Shown piece after piece: positions 17,008 to 26,983 of a stretch of DNA of 64,000 bases. The notes under the pieces were generated by a model that ran no database searches, was not told the origin of the DNA, and saw only the letters and a list, made by a program, of their open reading frames with translations. Positions within the stretch are counted from its first letter, which is position 1. Each line of letters opens with the position of its first letter. Source of the stretch: an uncultured Lachnospiraceae bacterium (GTDB lineage: Bacteria > Bacillota > Clostridia > Lachnospirales > Lachnospiraceae); contig CALWLN010000209.1 in NCBI GenBank assembly GCA_944381535.1, positions 1 to 64,000 of the forward strand, read 5' to 3'. Both the position numbers and the translations under genes were made by a program.

Positions 17008-18240
17008 TTAAAGTTCTATGTAATCCTCCAAATCCTTTCGTATCGTAACCGCTGCCGCGCCCCTGGCTCCACTAAAATCATCTTCCTCTAAAAAAAACAT
17101 TTTTGTCCTGTCACTCTGAACCGCACAATATACATTTTTTTGAATAATCTGCATAAGGTATTTCTGATTAGGTTCATATTGAAACAAACTTCCCTCCAGC
17201 AAAAGCACCTCCGGTCTTACAAAATTTTCTATATTGGCCACTGCTATACCGATATACAGCAGTGCCTGATTTATAATTTCCCCCACGACTTCATCGCCTT
17301 TTTTCAATGCCTCTAATATATCTGCGACAGTGAGTTTTTCAGCATCCGGACATATACCAGCCAAAATCGGAGCGCAGCCGTTCCTGACAGCTTCCGCGCA
17401 GTTCTTTATCACGGCATGCTCTCCGGCGAAAGCCTCCAGGCATCCTCTGTTCCCACATCTGCAAACAGGCCCTTCCGGGTTCATCACCATGTGGCCAACC
17501 TCGCCTTCCCCTACAATGGAACCATACAACGCAGAATCATTAACCACAAAGGGGCAGGCAATTCCATGAGATACATAAAAATAAGCAAAGCTTTTGCATC
17601 CGGAAGTCAGTTCTTTCCGGAACAACTGCGCTCCCACCGCCCTTGCGCAGGAATTATTCTCCAGATATATACTGCCACGGTACCCTATCCTGTTCCTTAT
17701 GTCCTGTATCACATTTTTGTTAACCCAATTATATCCCGAATGGATTTTTAAAATCCCTTTTTCCGAATCTATTAGTCCAGGCATACAGATACCTATTCCC
17801 GCAATATCCTCCTGCGAAAGCTGTACCTCATCAAGCATTTTTCCAATGTGCTTTTGCGCTTCATCTAACATTTTATCATATTCAATATGAGGTGTATCTT
17901 CTTTAAAGGAAACTATTATTTTTCCCCGGTAATTTACGATACTAGCCCTGAACATACTACCTCTCAATTCCATTCCGAGAAACAACCTTGCATTATCAGC
18001 CATATCAATTAATGCGGCTTTTCGCCCATTCATTCCCTTTTTTTCTGAGATACCCACTTCGCGGATGATACCCGCAGCCAAGAGCGTATTAATATTAGCT
18101 GTAATAGTAGGGACTGTTAACCCAAGTTTTTTTGCAATCTCTATTCTCGTAATCGGGCCATTGTGGTAGATCAGCTCTTTGATTGCCGCCTGATTTGTAA
18201 CCTTTACGCGGGATAAATTATTTCCTTTTGCGATATGCAT
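17008..18240 (-). CDS. ROK-family transcriptional repressor
   Basis: A 410-residue protein with an N-terminal winged helix (IKELIYHNGPITRIEIAKKLGLTVPTITANI) joined to a ROK sugar-kinase-like domain. The ROK zinc motif CRCGNRGCLEAF is present, as in NagC/XylR/Mlc repressors. It probably senses the operon's sugar and represses it; a palindrome upstream of the first gene is a candidate operator. ROK proteins with this HTH are usually not active kinases, which matters because the operon encodes no obvious hexokinase. Confidence 0.85.
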   Translation of the reverse strand: MHIAKGNNLSRVKVTNQAAIKELIYHNGPITRIEIAKKLGLTVPTITANINTLLAAGIIREVGISEKKGMNGRKAALIDMADNARLFLGMELRGSMFRASIVNYRGKIIVSFKEDTPHIEYDKMLDEAQKHIGKMLDEVQLSQEDIAGIGICMPGLIDSEKGILKIHSGYNWVNKNVIQDIRNRIGYRGSIYLENNSCARAVGAQLFRKELTSGCKSFAYFYVSHGIACPFVVNDSALYGSIVGEGEVGHMVMNPEGPVCRCGNRGCLEAFAGEHAVIKNCAEAVRNGCAPILAGICPDAEKLTVADILEALKKGDEVVGEIINQALLYIGIAVANIENFVRPEVLLLEGSLFQYEPNQKYLMQIIQKNVYCAVQSDRTKMFFLEEDDFSGARGAAAVTIRKDLEDYIEL

Positions 18241-18324
18241 ACACTATTACCTCCATTATTCGAACAGGTTATCTTTATCTTTACAGTGAGTATACCATAT
18301 TTTTCCATGGAGGCACAATAATAG

Positions 18325-19005
18325 TTACTTTATTGGACGTCCTGACAGATATTGAGATTCCGGTTCATCCCAAGTCACTGTATCCGGAGTCTCCCAATAA
18401 TATAACGCATTTCCTTCGCTATCCTCAACAACAGCATATGACTGACCTTCTACTTCATAACGCTCTTTTAGGACTTTTCCGCCATACTCAACTGTTTTCT
18501 TTAATGCTTCTTCAATATTGTCAACTTCCACCATAAATCTTGGATCACTTCCGGTATCCTCCGTTACCTTAGGTTTAAGAAACCCATATCCAAATGACGG
18601 AAATTTAGGTTCCCAGTTAGGATTTCCCGGTCCAGTGGCGCAATACATCAACGGTAACTCGGGGTTGGCATGCTCCGTGTTAATAATATCCCAATCAAAA
18701 ACCTCCTCATAAAATCTTCTCGTAACATCTGGATCATCGTATCCCAACACAAAACGGCGAATTCTTCCGTGTCTGCTTCGTGGCTTAAAATTTTTGGGAT
18801 GATGATATGAAATATCCATTGGATCCCAGTTTGGATCCGGCTTGGGAAAATCCACATGGATTCTCCGGTTGTCGATACTTCCGTTAAAGGGTTCTGAAAG
18901 AAACTGCGATTTTGGCGCATTACAGGCAGGACATCTTTCCGGACATTTTTCTTCGTCTCGGACAAATGGAAAACCACAAATATAACATGTATATACTTTT
19001 TTCAT
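18325..19005 (-). CDS. Zinc-ribbon/rubredoxin-like domain fused to a VOC (glyoxalase-fold) domain
   Basis: A 226-residue protein starting MKKVYTCYICGF, with AGGGAGG just upstream. Residues 1-35 form a rubredoxin-like knuckle pair (Cys7-x2-Cys10 and Cys25-P-A-Cys28, plus Cys21). The rest is a VOC fold, recognisable from HGRIRRFVLGYDDPDVTRRFYEEVFDW and from EGQSYAVVEDSEGNALYYWE at the end. VOC proteins include glyoxalases, epimerases and dioxygenases; the reaction is unknown. The neighbouring gene encodes a VOC protein without the ribbon and the two may pair. The C-terminal TWDEPESQ recurs in the neighbour. Confidence 0.75.
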   Translation of the reverse strand: MKKVYTCYICGFPFVRDEEKCPERCPACNAPKSQFLSEPFNGSIDNRRIHVDFPKPDPNWDPMDISYHHPKNFKPRSRHGRIRRFVLGYDDPDVTRRFYEEVFDWDIINTEHANPELPLMYCATGPGNPNWEPKFPSFGYGFLKPKVTEDTGSDPRFMVEVDNIEEALKKTVEYGGKVLKERYEVEGQSYAVVEDSEGNALYYWETPDTVTWDEPESQYLSGRPIK

Positions 19006-19018
19006 CTCTTTCCCCTCC

Positions 19019-19546
19019 CTATTCCTTATCATATCCTGTTTCAGGTTCATCCCAGGTTCTGGAGTTCCCTGGTCTCCATAATTGCAATACATTGCCCGAA
19101 GGGTCTTCTATATGCGCACTGGTCACCCATCCCTCGGCATCACTTGGTTCATCTCCAACTATCCTGCCTCCATGCGCAATCACATCATGAATGGTATCCG
19201 CAATCGGATGTCCACCATGAACTTCCATAAAAATCATGGGTTTTGGCAACTCTTCTTGTGCGTAATGAGCTATTGCATTCATATGCCCAGGAACCACTCC
19301 CTCATACGTTTCGTAGCTTGGGCCAGTTGCAATCAGTACGGAGGGCTTATCACTTCCCGGTTCCTGCCCCCCTGCAGGCACTGGAAGCTCAATCATATCC
19401 CACCCCAGTACATTGACATAAAAATTCTGGAACCGCTTAAAATCCTTATAAAACAATGTCATAATTCTGGCTCGTCCATGTAAATCTTTCTTTGGATACT
19501 TTTTAGGTGTCCGATAAGGATACGTAGTGATAGTTGCTTCATTCAT
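19019..19546 (-). CDS. VOC (glyoxalase-fold) family protein
   Basis: A 175-residue VOC protein. The segment HGRARIMTLFYKDFKRFQNFYVNVLGWDMIELP gives the first beta-alpha-beta unit, and VTSAHIEDPSGNVLQLWRP gives the metal-site Glu/His strand. Both VOC proteins of the operon end with a similar T-W-D-E-P-E motif, so they are probably paralogues after duplication. The gene follows the ABC permease genes closely. Isomerase/epimerase activity on a sugar, or removal of a reactive 2-oxoaldehyde, are both possible. Confidence 0.75.
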   Translation of the reverse strand: MNEATITTYPYRTPKKYPKKDLHGRARIMTLFYKDFKRFQNFYVNVLGWDMIELPVPAGGQEPGSDKPSVLIATGPSYETYEGVVPGHMNAIAHYAQEELPKPMIFMEVHGGHPIADTIHDVIAHGGRIVGDEPSDAEGWVTSAHIEDPSGNVLQLWRPGNSRTWDEPETGYDKE

Positions 19547-19569
19547 AATCTCTTACTTCCTTCCTATTA

Positions 19570-20586
19570 TTATTTTTTCTCTTCTCTCATGCGCTTTGCT
19601 TCCGCAATTCTCTTACGCTTTACCCGATTGTACGCAATTTTTCCTTTATTTGTATTAAATATCACAAAAAGTAAAAGCAATACATATACAATAATATTTT
19701 GCGTAGTGGTTCCTAAACGCAGTCGCGACATACCAATGATCATAACTCTGACGCTCAAGGAACCCATCAATATTCCGAGTGTCTGATTTCGGCTAAAAGT
19801 ACCAATCCATGCTCCTAAAAGCATTGGAAAAAAATTATTAAATACCACAGAATTACTTTCCATTCCTAATACCGGTGTCAGGCTTCCTTTAAACGCAGCC
19901 TCAAATACACCTGCGCAACCTGTAAGAATACCCGCCACAAAATAACAGATAATACAATTTATATAAATATTAATGCCATTGTTATGAGCCAATCCCTGAT
20001 TTCCTTGAATAGCCTTTAATTTATAACCAAAAGAGCTATATTCATATAAAATTGTCATCACCAGCAAGATTACTATAATTACTCCAATTACAAATGCCGA
20101 ATCAGACAAGATGGAAAATCCCTCCTTCCCATAAATGGTCACGCCTTGCTGGTTATTGACGCTAAAACTCATACATTCAAAAATAAGCGTCATCCCAATT
20201 CCCAGAATCATAGGTAAAATACGGAAATTGACAAACAGTACACCTACAATTACTCCACATAAACCTCCTATAAGCATGGCCAGAACTAGCATCCCAACTC
20301 CACCTAAGCCCAGATCAATCGCCAATACCCCTCCAAATATTACGCCTACATACATCTGTCCCCCAATGGAAAGATCCATTCGACCTGCTCCTAAATTTGC
20401 ATTGATTGCCAGGGCAAACGCATAGGATGATACCAGATTCCGCAATAGCATCTTTATATCCGCAGATGTGTTTATAACACCCATTCCAACCACAAGCCTA
20501 TCAAGAATTTCAAAAAACAAAAAAATCAGCAAAGGAATCGTTATCGTCTTTATAACTATGCTTATGCCTTTTTTCCAATGTACCAT
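19570..20586 (-). CDS. Sugar ABC transporter permease (CUT2/RbsC-like)
   Basis: A 338-residue integral membrane protein with many hydrophobic segments and the RbsC-family pattern GRMDLSIGGQMYVGVIFGG. I chose the start MVHWKKG because GAAGGGAGA lies just upstream; a longer reading overlaps the preceding permease gene. It forms the membrane channel with the next permease and the double-domain ATPase. The C-terminus is strongly basic (KRKRIAEAKRMREEKK). Confidence 0.85.
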   Translation of the reverse strand: MVHWKKGISIVIKTITIPLLIFLFFEILDRLVVGMGVINTSADIKMLLRNLVSSYAFALAINANLGAGRMDLSIGGQMYVGVIFGGVLAIDLGLGGVGMLVLAMLIGGLCGVIVGVLFVNFRILPMILGIGMTLIFECMSFSVNNQQGVTIYGKEGFSILSDSAFVIGVIIVILLVMTILYEYSSFGYKLKAIQGNQGLAHNNGINIYINCIICYFVAGILTGCAGVFEAAFKGSLTPVLGMESNSVVFNNFFPMLLGAWIGTFSRNQTLGILMGSLSVRVMIIGMSRLRLGTTTQNIIVYVLLLLFVIFNTNKGKIAYNRVKRKRIAEAKRMREEKK

Positions 20587-20602
20587 CTTTTCTCCCTTCT
20601 CT

Positions 20603-21616
20603 TTAAAATTGTTGTCTTGAGGGCAGTGTAGCCGCTCTTTCACTATTTAACACTACAAGTAGCAGGAAAATCACTCCTCGTACTCCCTGAATCACTGTAC
20701 TCGGCACCCCCACCATCAATAACCCCTGATTCAAAGCACAAATCGTCAAAGCACCTGTAAAGCCAGAATAGGCATTGGATTTTGCTCCACCGAAAATTGA
20801 CATCCCCCCCAATACTGTTGCCAGCATAACATCCATCCCCATTCCATTTCCCACACTACTGGACACACTCCCGGTACGAATAATCTGATATACTCCTGCC
20901 AGGCCAATCCCTAATCCAGCCAACAAAAATCCTATACATCGAGCTTTTGTAATATTTATTCCTGCCTGTCTCGCACACTCCACATTGCCACCAATAAATC
21001 TTAACTGACGTCCTATGGGAGTCCAATAATAAACAAGAAGACATAGTCCAAAAAAGAGCATAAATGATATATAACGAAATGCCCCGCTTTCCAAATTTCT
21101 ACAAAGATTATAATCAATCCTTAGCGTTCCGGCTCCTACAATTTGCTGCGTAATGGACGCATATAGTGTCAATCCAATAATCGCCACCATAGCACTTCTT
21201 ATATGTAGTACTACGCTTAACGTATAATTACACAGCATCAGTAATATTCCCATCACTATTGTCACACATATTGTGGTCACAATATTTTGTCCATTCTGAT
21301 AAACCAGTGCACCTACCGCCGCAGCTAGGCCCATTACATTCCCTGCAGAAAAATCTACATCTCCTGTGGTAAAAATAAATGTCATACCAATTGCTAGCGT
21401 CCCTATGATCATACTCTGGTTAAAAATACTTTTCATTACTCCTGCCGTACAAAAACTGCCTTTTGTCAAAATGCTGAATAAAGCAATAATAAGCAAAAGC
21501 ATTGCAAAAGGAAAAAACAGGGAGAACATACGCTGATTTTTTACAATATCAAGCATATCATTAAATTTTAATTTAACTTTACGGTCATTCTGTGAGGATG
21601 AGATTATTTTTTTCAT
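20603..21616 (-). CDS. Sugar ABC transporter permease (CUT2/RbsC-like)
   Basis: A 337-residue polytopic membrane protein with the CUT2 signature TTGDVDFSAGNVMGLAAAVGAL and the conserved LAGVYQIIRTGSVSSSVGNGMGMDVMLATVLGG segment near the C-terminus. It pairs with the adjacent permease as a heterodimer. It is tightly spaced with the ATPase gene (13 bp) and the second permease gene (16 bp). Confidence 0.86.
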   Translation of the reverse strand: MKKIISSSQNDRKVKLKFNDMLDIVKNQRMFSLFFPFAMLLLIIALFSILTKGSFCTAGVMKSIFNQSMIIGTLAIGMTFIFTTGDVDFSAGNVMGLAAAVGALVYQNGQNIVTTICVTIVMGILLMLCNYTLSVVLHIRSAMVAIIGLTLYASITQQIVGAGTLRIDYNLCRNLESGAFRYISFMLFFGLCLLVYYWTPIGRQLRFIGGNVECARQAGINITKARCIGFLLAGLGIGLAGVYQIIRTGSVSSSVGNGMGMDVMLATVLGGMSIFGGAKSNAYSGFTGALTICALNQGLLMVGVPSTVIQGVRGVIFLLLVVLNSERAATLPSRQQF

Positions 21617-21629
21617 ATTATCCCCCTTC

Positions 21630-23138
21630 TCAAATCATACATTCTATCAAGTCCGTATTCTTGTACCCATCTTTTCTGAAAAATTCACCAGTAATTTTGC
21701 CATTTTTCATAATAATCAGACGATCGCTCATGCCACATAATTCCGGCAACTCCTCTGAAATCAAAATAATGGATTTTCCCTTTTTCTTCATATCATAAAT
21801 GAGCTGATACATTGCAGACTTTATACCAATATCTACACCTCTGGTTGGACAATCCAAAATCAGAATGTCCGCATCCACCCCAACCCATTTTCCGAATACT
21901 ACCTTCTGCTTGTTTCCACCCGAAAGCGCCTTTACCGGCTGAAGAATTCCAGTGCATTTAATGGCTAATGTGTCTACCATAAGCTGTGCGTATTTCTTTT
22001 CTTTTTTGGCCGATATGAATGGTCCAAACCATTTATTCTTTTCAAATCCTGTAGACTGGATATTTGATCCAATTGAAGCATTAATTTCCAAGGATTCCGT
22101 ATCTCTGTTTTTTGAAATATATCCCATATTATGTTGAAATGCAGATTTTGGATTTTTAATCACTACATTTCCATCTGTCAGGACTACCTGTCCATCAATC
22201 ACTTCTGTCAGACCAAACATTGCCTTTCCCAAGGTATGCATACCGCAACTGGACAATCCGCCAATACCTAGGATTTCTCCCTTATGCAATTCCAGATTAA
22301 AGCACATTAAATCTTCCATTGTGGTTATACAATCCGCCCGAAGTACTACCTCACTGTCATAACCATCCATATCCACCCGATAATAGTTTCCAGTCAGCTT
22401 CCTACCAATCATTTTCTCTTTAATATCTTCCGCCACAAAATTTTCTTTTTCCAAATGGTCAATCAGGCAGCCATCCCTTAAAATATTCAATGCGTCACAA
22501 TGTTCCATCAACTCTTCCAAATCATGACTGATAAATACAACCGCCTTGTTTTGACTGGCCATATCATGCATTAGTCGGTATAACACCTGCCTCCCCGTCT
22601 CCGAAATTGCGGTGGATGTCTCGTCAATAATTAAAATTTCCGGGTTGTTCGCCATAACCTTAGCTATTTCAATCAGCTTTCTTTGCTCAATACTATATGT
22701 GTCTGTAGTGGCAGAGGCATCAACTCCAACAATATTCAATTTTTCCAGAACCAACTGGGCCGCCTTATACATTTGCCGCCTGTTTATCATCCCATATCTG
22801 CGAAAACGATCATAGTTTCCAAGGAATATATTTTCTGCGACTGAAATTGTTGGTATCGTCCCTATCTCTTGCACAATAATCCCAATACCGTTTCTGGCAG
22901 CTTCCAACGCATTGGACGGTTTCCAAATCTTCCCTTTATAAAACATTTCACCGCTAGTTGCGTTTTGCATACCGGACAAAATTGACATTACTGTAGATTT
23001 TCCAGAACCATTCTCTCCAATCAATCCACAAATTTCACCCCTTCGAATCTGCATATTCACCTGATTCAAGGCCACTGTGACGCCGAAGTTTTTACTTATA
23101 TTCTTGATCTCCGCAATAATTTCATTTTTCTTTGACAC
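21630..23138 (-). CDS. Sugar ABC transporter ATP-binding protein with two ABC domains (RbsA/MglA-like)
   Basis: A 502-residue tandem ATPase. Domain 1 has Walker A GENGSGKST and Walker B ILIIDETSTA. Domain 2 has a degenerate Walker A region (GGLSSCGMHTLGKAMFG), the signature LSGGNKQKVVFGKW and Walker B ILILDCPTRGVD. This fused layout is diagnostic of CUT2 monosaccharide importers. The importer therefore probably takes up a mono- or small glycoside for the cytoplasmic GH3 enzyme. Confidence 0.9.
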   Translation of the reverse strand: MSKKNEIIAEIKNISKNFGVTVALNQVNMQIRRGEICGLIGENGSGKSTVMSILSGMQNATSGEMFYKGKIWKPSNALEAARNGIGIIVQEIGTIPTISVAENIFLGNYDRFRRYGMINRRQMYKAAQLVLEKLNIVGVDASATTDTYSIEQRKLIEIAKVMANNPEILIIDETSTAISETGRQVLYRLMHDMASQNKAVVFISHDLEELMEHCDALNILRDGCLIDHLEKENFVAEDIKEKMIGRKLTGNYYRVDMDGYDSEVVLRADCITTMEDLMCFNLELHKGEILGIGGLSSCGMHTLGKAMFGLTEVIDGQVVLTDGNVVIKNPKSAFQHNMGYISKNRDTESLEINASIGSNIQSTGFEKNKWFGPFISAKKEKKYAQLMVDTLAIKCTGILQPVKALSGGNKQKVVFGKWVGVDADILILDCPTRGVDIGIKSAMYQLIYDMKKKGKSIILISEELPELCGMSDRLIIMKNGKITGEFFRKDGYKNTDLIECMI

Positions 23139-23170
23139 CTACCAAACCTCCATACCGTCTTTAATCGCGT

Positions 23171-24439
23171 TTACTGTATAGTGCCCATTGTCTCTTCTAA
23201 TAAGTCTACGATATTCTGATCAATATCCGCACCAGTAAGAGAAGGATTGTTTATTCCAAGACAGCTATTAATAAACTCATAGTCTGCCACATAATTAGTT
23301 TCATCCTGGTCAATAGCAGATATTGCTTCCAATTGCTCCGGTGAAGTTATTGCAACCATTCTGTTCATTAAACATAACTTTTCACCATTTTCATCATTTA
23401 AGCAATCTCCATAACCAGTAAGCATATTATATACTTGAATAAATGGCAATGCACATTGTATAGATGCCAGCTTTGTAGTACTCATATCTATGGAAGAATT
23501 GCCAAACATATCTTGTGTTTCGAACGCCGCCGTCAACGCCTCCCCCGGAAGGCCTAGGCACACTACATGAATATCTTTTTCATACGCACGCTCTACTTCA
23601 TCCAAGGTAACGCCAAATGCTGTATAAATATCCAACGCTGCCAACACATAATCATAGTTCCCGGTTTGCAATTCTGCTCCAAGGCCCTGAATATACCCAT
23701 CTACATTGTACAAATCCGGGTAGATATATACGGGTATACCCTTGTCATTTTCCGCATACATTGGTGTGCTAGATGCCAGATATGTTGAAATATCCTCCGA
23801 AAAAGTCAAATCATAAATTTCTTCTAAAGACTGAAGCATTGCAGTTGAAATTTCTGTTGCCTGTAAATGCCCATTATACGCAATGGATGTACACACAATA
23901 AATCCATGTTCTTCGCTTGTGTCAAGATTCTCAACCAGATAATCTTTAAACAACTCCGCTGCAGCTTCCTGATCCTCAGCAAAGGTTCCACCAAAGTTCT
24001 CATAACCTCCAGTAAACATCGACTCACTTCTGGCAATGCGCGCAACATTTTCAACAAAAACCATATCGTATTCCTGACATTTCTGAAGTAATTGCTCTGT
24101 ATCAATATTGTAACTGCTGATAATCGCATCGCACCCCGCACTTGCACAACTTTCAATAAATGTCATCATTGCCTCCGTATCCGACAGCTCCTCAGAAAAA
24201 ACAAACTCGCAATTATAATTCGGCGCAATATACTCCGCTAAGTATTTTTGCCTTGCTACAGACTCATCCGACACCATCAATTCCGCAACACCAATTTTAA
24301 ATTTCTCTGTAGAATTTCCTCCTTCATTATCGCTTAATCCCTCTGTGGGATTTTGATTACCTTCCGCGCTATCTCCACAACCCGTCAGACAAAAAACTCC
24401 TAATACCAATATGATTAATAACGCAACTGCTTTTCTCAT
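23171..24439 (-). CDS. Sugar-binding lipoprotein of the CUT2 ABC importer
   Basis: A 422-residue lipoprotein. The signal peptide ends in the lipobox CLTGC, followed by an acidic Asn/Gly linker. The mature part has a type I periplasmic-binding-protein pattern (FKIGVAELMVSDESVARQKYLAEYIA). It captures substrate outside the membrane and hands it to the two permeases. AAGGAGG precedes the start. It is larger than ribose- or galactose-binding proteins, so the ligand cannot be named. Confidence 0.83.
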   Translation of the reverse strand: MRKAVALLIILVLGVFCLTGCGDSAEGNQNPTEGLSDNEGGNSTEKFKIGVAELMVSDESVARQKYLAEYIAPNYNCEFVFSEELSDTEAMMTFIESCASAGCDAIISSYNIDTEQLLQKCQEYDMVFVENVARIARSESMFTGGYENFGGTFAEDQEAAAELFKDYLVENLDTSEEHGFIVCTSIAYNGHLQATEISTAMLQSLEEIYDLTFSEDISTYLASSTPMYAENDKGIPVYIYPDLYNVDGYIQGLGAELQTGNYDYVLAALDIYTAFGVTLDEVERAYEKDIHVVCLGLPGEALTAAFETQDMFGNSSIDMSTTKLASIQCALPFIQVYNMLTGYGDCLNDENGEKLCLMNRMVAITSPEQLEAISAIDQDETNYVADYEFINSCLGINNPSLTGADIDQNIVDLLEETMGTIQ

Positions 24440-24471
24440 TTTGCCTTCCTCCTTGATATAATATGGGCTTT

Positions 24472-26931
24472 TTAATTTGTTTCCTGTATGTCTTCCACCC
24501 TTACCGGACAGACATAACTACGTTTTCCGCTTACATTTACTGTCTTTCCTATAAGTTTTATTTTTGCTTTCAGTGAAAGCGTCCTGGAACTGGTGCCCAG
24601 CATAACGTCCATATTTCCTGGTTCTACCACGAATTCCATATGCTCATTGTAATAACCCAACTGATTCATCTTTAAATGGAAAATCACCATTTTTTCTTCA
24701 CCCGGCTTTAAATTTATGCGTTTAAAGCCTGACAACTGCATATTTGGTCTGGTAACATGAGCCTCAATAAACCTTGTATATAACTGCACCACCTCGTCTC
24801 CCGATCGATCACTGATATTTTTTATTTTACACTGAATGATCACCTCCCCGTCAGTAGACACCTCATAATCTGAAATTGCAAGTTCACTTAATTCAAAAGA
24901 AGCATAACTCAGCCCATATCCAAAACAATACAGCGGATCTGATGGACCATCCACATAACCACCAGTAAACACAGCCGCAACAGTACTATCACTTCCGTCA
25001 TTATAGCCGGATCCTACACGATGATTATAATAGATTGGAATCTGCCCTGGTGTTCTTGGAACCGTCATAGTCAGTTTTCCCCCAGGATTGACAGTTCCAT
25101 CCAAAACATCACTGATTACCTTGCCGGCAGATGGTCCAGGCATAAATGCCTCCAGAATTGCTGCGCAATGTTTTTCTGCCCAGTTCACAGAAAATATACC
25201 TGGTCCATAGAGAACCAGAACAACTGGCTTTCCGACAGCCACAAGCGCCTCTAACAATTTTTGCTGTATTCCAGGAAGATCAAGAAATTGCCTGTCTTTT
25301 CCTTCACCTCCCGTAACATTTACCCAACCACAATTTCCACCACATGCCAACACAACCACATCCGCCTGCTTTGCGACGTTCACTGCGTCTGGAATACCAC
25401 TTTCATCCATTTCAACAATTTTGCAGCCCTCTGCGTAAACGACATCATACCGCTCAGCTAATACTTCACGCAAAGATTGCGCTTTCATTTCTCTTAAGAC
25501 GCTTGTCATATCATTCAAAGAAATTTTTTCCCCTTCTGAAAAGATAGAAAATAACTTTTCAAATGGTCCCTTAGGCTTATTATTTTCTGACTCCTCCATT
25601 GCTTTTGCCTGTTCGTCCGCAATTCCATGAAAAGTGGTACCCTGCCCTGAGACACCCGCTTTTAGCATCTCAATATAAGCCGGATAAGTATACCCACTAA
25701 CCGGGTAACGTAAACTGTCGGCATGCGGACCAACCACTGCAACTCTTACTCCCTTTTTTAACGGAAGTACTCCGTTATTTTTTAATAAAACAATCGATTT
25801 CCCTGCAATTTTCTCGCTCACCAGATTTTTTTGCCAATTACACATGATCGTCGCCAATTGTTCTTCGTCACAATATGGATTTTCAAACAACCCACACTTA
25901 AACTTTACAGTAAGCACACGACGTACCGATGCATCGATACACTCTTGTGATAGTTCTCCAGACCGAACGTATTTCGGTAATTGGCGAAATGCGTCTCCTA
26001 CGGGGATTTCTGTATCCGTTCCTGCCCGCTTTGCCAATAGTCCGGATTCCTCATAGCTTTTTGCTGTCTTGAAATAATTATAATTTTTCAATAATGCGGC
26101 CCCATCTGATGTAACGACTCCCTCAAATCCCATGGTATCTCTCAAAAGTCCCTGTAGTATATCGGCGTTCATAACAACCGGCAAACCGTCAATCTCTCCA
26201 TAATTGCACATAACAGAACTCAAGTCTGCCATTCTATGAGCTGCCTCAAAAGGTGTAGCAAAAATCTCATATAATTCGCGCTTGCCCATTCGACAAGCAG
26301 CAGCATTCAAACCTCCCTGCGTAGAAGAGTATCCCAGAAAATGCTTTGCTATACAACTTACTCCCTGTTCCTGCATCCCCCTTATATAGTGGATTCCAAA
26401 TTGGCTTATAAGATATGGATCTTCTCCAAAGCACTCATATGTGCGCCCCCACCTCGGATCTTGAATCACATCGAGAACAGGACTCATTGCTGAGGATATT
26501 CCTACACCTCTTGTCTCTTGCCCAATAATTTGTGCCATTTCATATGCCAGTTCAGGCTCCCAAGTGCACCCCAGATTAATCATCGCAGGAAATAATGTTC
26601 CTCCCTTTGCAGGGTATCCACACAAATTTTCCGACTGAAACGCGACAGGTATCCCCAGTCTTGTTTCTTCAACAAAGAATTTCTGGATTCGATTACTAAT
26701 GCTTGCTATTTGCTCAATAGATGCCAATCCCACAAGTGAAAACTGGGTAAATCTTCCGAGTCCATCCGCAAACTTTCTTCTCACTTGATCCATATTAACT
26801 TTTCCCTCTGAAATAAAGGATGATGCTAGGTCACCACACAATTGCGCAACCTTCTCTTCTAAAGTCATTCTGGAAAGCAAATCCTCTACTCTTATTTCTA
26901 TTGACTGGTTAGGATCTTTGTACTTCTCCAT
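24472..26931 (-). CDS. Glycoside hydrolase family 3 (beta-glucosidase/beta-xylosidase-like)
   Basis: An 819-residue GH3 enzyme without a signal peptide, so cytoplasmic. The N-terminal barrel contains RWGRTYECFGEDP, the substrate-binding pair KHF (Lys196-His197) and the nucleophile Asp276 in GVVTSDGAAL. The second domain (VVALACGGNCGW and GFGYGLSYASFEL region) and a C-terminal fibronectin-like domain follow. It would hydrolyse the imported beta-glycoside to free sugar. It lies between the transporter genes and the isomerase gene. GGGAGGAG precedes the ATG. Confidence 0.9.
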   Translation of the reverse strand: MEKYKDPNQSIEIRVEDLLSRMTLEEKVAQLCGDLASSFISEGKVNMDQVRRKFADGLGRFTQFSLVGLASIEQIASISNRIQKFFVEETRLGIPVAFQSENLCGYPAKGGTLFPAMINLGCTWEPELAYEMAQIIGQETRGVGISSAMSPVLDVIQDPRWGRTYECFGEDPYLISQFGIHYIRGMQEQGVSCIAKHFLGYSSTQGGLNAAACRMGKRELYEIFATPFEAAHRMADLSSVMCNYGEIDGLPVVMNADILQGLLRDTMGFEGVVTSDGAALLKNYNYFKTAKSYEESGLLAKRAGTDTEIPVGDAFRQLPKYVRSGELSQECIDASVRRVLTVKFKCGLFENPYCDEEQLATIMCNWQKNLVSEKIAGKSIVLLKNNGVLPLKKGVRVAVVGPHADSLRYPVSGYTYPAYIEMLKAGVSGQGTTFHGIADEQAKAMEESENNKPKGPFEKLFSIFSEGEKISLNDMTSVLREMKAQSLREVLAERYDVVYAEGCKIVEMDESGIPDAVNVAKQADVVVLACGGNCGWVNVTGGEGKDRQFLDLPGIQQKLLEALVAVGKPVVLVLYGPGIFSVNWAEKHCAAILEAFMPGPSAGKVISDVLDGTVNPGGKLTMTVPRTPGQIPIYYNHRVGSGYNDGSDSTVAAVFTGGYVDGPSDPLYCFGYGLSYASFELSELAISDYEVSTDGEVIIQCKIKNISDRSGDEVVQLYTRFIEAHVTRPNMQLSGFKRINLKPGEEKMVIFHLKMNQLGYYNEHMEFVVEPGNMDVMLGTSSRTLSLKAKIKLIGKTVNVSGKRSYVCPVRVEDIQETN

Positions 26932-26983
26932 TTTTCTCCTCCCTCTACTATTATTTATTTAGAATACTACATTAAATCTTTTA

